Below, in pieces: positions 62,289 to 64,000 of a stretch of 64,000 bases of DNA. Within the stretch, counting starts at the first letter, position 1. Each line of letters begins with the position of its first letter. Origin of the DNA: an uncultured Bradyrhizobium sp. (GTDB lineage Bacteria > Pseudomonadota > Alphaproteobacteria > Rhizobiales > Xanthobacteraceae); assembly GCF_936928535.1 (NCBI RefSeq), contig NZ_CAKZHY010000164.1, positions 37,809-101,808 on the forward strand, written 5' to 3'. A model generated the notes under the pieces. The model saw only the letters and a program-made list of their open reading frames with translations. It searched no databases and had not been told where the DNA came from. The position numbers and the translations under genes are program-made.

Positions 62289-63599
62289 TTACGCGCCGTA
62301 GGTCGAACCTTTCGGTAGCGGAAACACGGGGTCTTGTGTCCTGATGTTGGTCGGCCACACCACGGAAATGTGCTCGCCCGCGTTCTGCATCACCACCGGC
62401 GTCGAGCGTTCGTTCTGGCCGGACAGCGGCGTGCCCGGCGGGAAGAACTTGACGCCATAGCCCTGGATGGTGCCGCCGGGCGGGATGTCGACGTCGAGGG
62501 CGGCTTTGCGAATGGCTTCCGGCTCGAAGCTGCCGTACTTCTCCTTGGCGACCGGCAACACGTTGTTGAGCAGAACCCAGGTCTGATTAAAGCCCATCGA
62601 GCAATGCGGCGGCACGTCGGTGGCTCCGGTCTTGGCCTGGTAGCGCGTGACCATGGTCTTGATCAGCTCGCCCATGCCGGGCGCGAGCTTCGACGGGTCG
62701 AGCAATTGCGCCGGCACCGGATCGATGTTGCAGAAATTGTCGATGTCGGCGCCGAAGGTCGCGCGCAGCTTGTCGAGCTGGCTGTAGCCGGCGCCGGCGC
62801 CGAACAGCATCTTGAACCGCAATCCGCTCTCACGCGCCTGGCGCAGGAACAGGGTGATGTCGGGGTTGTAGCCGGCATGTGAGATCACATCGACCTTGGC
62901 CCGTTTGAGTTTTGTCACCAGCACCGAGAGATCGGGCGCCGAGGCCGAGTAGCCCTCGCGCAGCACCACCTGGATGCCGGCCTCTTTCGCATAGGCCTCG
63001 TCGGCGGCGGCGACGCCGACGCCATAGGGACCGTCCTCGTGGATCAGCGCGACCTTGACGTCCTTCGGCTCCATGCCGAGCTTGCCCTTGGCGTGCTCGC
63101 TCATGAAACCGGCAAACGCCTGGCCGTATTGGTCGGAGTGGATCTGCGCGCGAAACACGTATTGCAGGTTCTTGTCCTTGAACACCGCAGTCGACACCGC
63201 GGTCGTGATCCAGAGAATCTTCTTCTGCTGCTCAACCTTCGCCGCCATCGGCACGGCATGCGCGCTGGAATAGACGCCGTTGATGATGTCGATCTTCTCC
63301 TGGCTGATCAGGCGCTCGGCCTCGTTGATGGCAACGTCGGCCTTGCTCTGGGAGTCGGCGGGCACGGGGACGATCTTGGTCTTGCCGCCAATGCCGCCCT
63401 TCTCGTTGACGAGATCGATGGCGATCTGCGCGCCGACCGAGGAGGCGACCGAGCCGCCCGCGGCGAATGGTCCGGTGAGATCGTAAATGAGGCCGATGCG
63501 CAAATTCTCGGCTTGCGCCTGGGCCCGGGTCCAATCGAGGCTGAGTGTGGCGGCGGCAGCCGCCGTACCCTTCAGCAGCTGCCTGCGTGAAGTCGGCAT
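62289..63599 (-). CDS. Branched-chain-type ABC substrate-binding protein (orphan)
   Basis: A 436-residue LivK-like receptor. Tat-style signal (TSRRQLLKGTAAAAATLSLD), LRIGLIYDLTGPFAAGGSVA, YSASAPDLSVLVTKLKRAKV, HAGYNPDITLFLRQARESGL, FFPPGTPLSGQNERSTPVVM. It shares its length and most blocks with the liv receptor at 28414, so the two are paralogues, but no ATPase or permease is beside it in the window. GGAGGGAGGATAG precedes the ATG. Ligand unknown. Confidence 0.92.
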   Translation of the reverse strand: MPTSRRQLLKGTAAAAATLSLDWTRAQAQAENLRIGLIYDLTGPFAAGGSVASSVGAQIAIDLVNEKGGIGGKTKIVPVPADSQSKADVAINEAERLISQEKIDIINGVYSSAHAVPMAAKVEQQKKILWITTAVSTAVFKDKNLQYVFRAQIHSDQYGQAFAGFMSEHAKGKLGMEPKDVKVALIHEDGPYGVGVAAADEAYAKEAGIQVVLREGYSASAPDLSVLVTKLKRAKVDVISHAGYNPDITLFLRQARESGLRFKMLFGAGAGYSQLDKLRATFGADIDNFCNIDPVPAQLLDPSKLAPGMGELIKTMVTRYQAKTGATDVPPHCSMGFNQTWVLLNNVLPVAKEKYGSFEPEAIRKAALDVDIPPGGTIQGYGVKFFPPGTPLSGQNERSTPVVMQNAGEHISVVWPTNIRTQDPVFPLPKGSTYGA

Positions 63600-64000
63600 C
63601 CTATCCTCCCTCCGGTCAATCGTATGCGACTGGCTTTATGTTTTTCGGCGAGTATTTGGAGGGCGTGGAGGAAAGTCAACATGCGCCGCACTAGGCAATT
63701 CGGACGCATGATCGCTTCGCCATTTTTCCCTGAGTATCATTCTTTTTGTGCCGTGCCGTCTCTTGGTTCGCAATCATTCGATGGCTGCAGCGGGGAGGAG
63801 GCGAAACATCCACTTGTCGCGCGGGTATTTTCAGCATCGCCGCAACGCCGCATCGTCTCCCGCAGATGTGATGGCTTTGCTCCATCCCTTCGCAGCAGGG
63901 CAGGGCCGATGACCAGCATTCGGCTTGTGCGCATCTGACGTTGCGTGCCATCCTAGCGCGGTAAATTGCACGGGAAGCCCAATTCCCGGCTTGGCCATTG
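63600..64000. other. Window end without a called gene
   Basis: 401 nt upstream of the binding protein. Short open frames occur on both strands; none has a domain, ribosome site or natural composition. It probably carries the promoter of the binding-protein gene. Confidence 0.4.

Noticed and set aside
63624..63951. Short ORFs near the window end on both strands
   Set aside because: Translations look random and overlap each other without ribosome sites.

Overview
This is GC-rich chromosomal DNA that looks like Bradyrhizobium or a close relative in the Nitrobacteraceae. The evidence is protein style, not a database search: many ABC-type solute-binding proteins, short rhizobial hypothetical proteins, intergenic palindromes around a CATTCCGGG core, and the miaA-ilvB-ilvH-ilvC order. 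Most of it reads as ordinary core or semi-core chromosome. I saw no prophage, transposase, CRISPR array, rRNA or tRNA gene.

Layout. 1-7590: the 3' end of miaA, then a branched-chain amino acid block: ilvB behind a candidate attenuation leader (promoter, Ile/Leu/Val-rich leader peptide, hairpins, intrinsic terminator), a threonine dehydratase-like enzyme, ilvH, a methyltransferase, two amino-acid-exporter-like proteins and ilvC. 8098-11432: an SDR, a ferric-reductase-like membrane protein divergent from a TetR regulator with two near-identical 17-bp operators between them, and an ABC-type binding protein. 11665-17742: an envelope-looking block (LTA-synthase-like phosphotransferase, LpxO-like hydroxylase, then a NEW3-domain protein with an ABC-2 ATPase and permease). 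17979-27587: rhodanese, a fused osmoprotectant ABC system, and a nitrate/taurine-type ABC transporter whose likely binding protein lies 4.1 kb away, beyond a DUF305/beta-propeller/ECF sigma/anti-sigma/cupin cassette. 27617-34053: Nudix, a complete liv transporter operon and PPK2. 34265-41225: metallo-beta-lactamase-fold hydrolase, MscS channel, TctC-type binding protein, malic enzyme. 41575-46692: BlaI/M56 pair, RlpA-like lipoprotein and several short proteins. 46824-52636: a BVMO-like monooxygenase fused to an HSL-type esterase, a carboxylesterase that lacks its serine nucleophile, and a LigB-type dioxygenase. 52637-55594: a looser stretch of seemingly lower GC with a SUMF1-fold protein, an unknown protein and a lectin-like secreted protein. 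55595-58305: glgA-glgC. 58648-63599: a Gly/Tyr-rich secreted protein, a CmcJ-like oxygenase, a second RlpA-like protein, a frameshifted Gfo/Idh/MocA gene, two short ORFs and a second LivK-type binding protein.

Most notable: the ilv attenuator; the single-chain BVMO-esterase next to a nucleophile-less carboxylesterase; an M56 sensor-peptidase-like protein carrying a VHL-beta-like segment between two copies of a repeated domain; the TetR operator pair; and the ECF cassette that splits an ABC transporter. I do not claim a wholly new defence or mobile system in this window.
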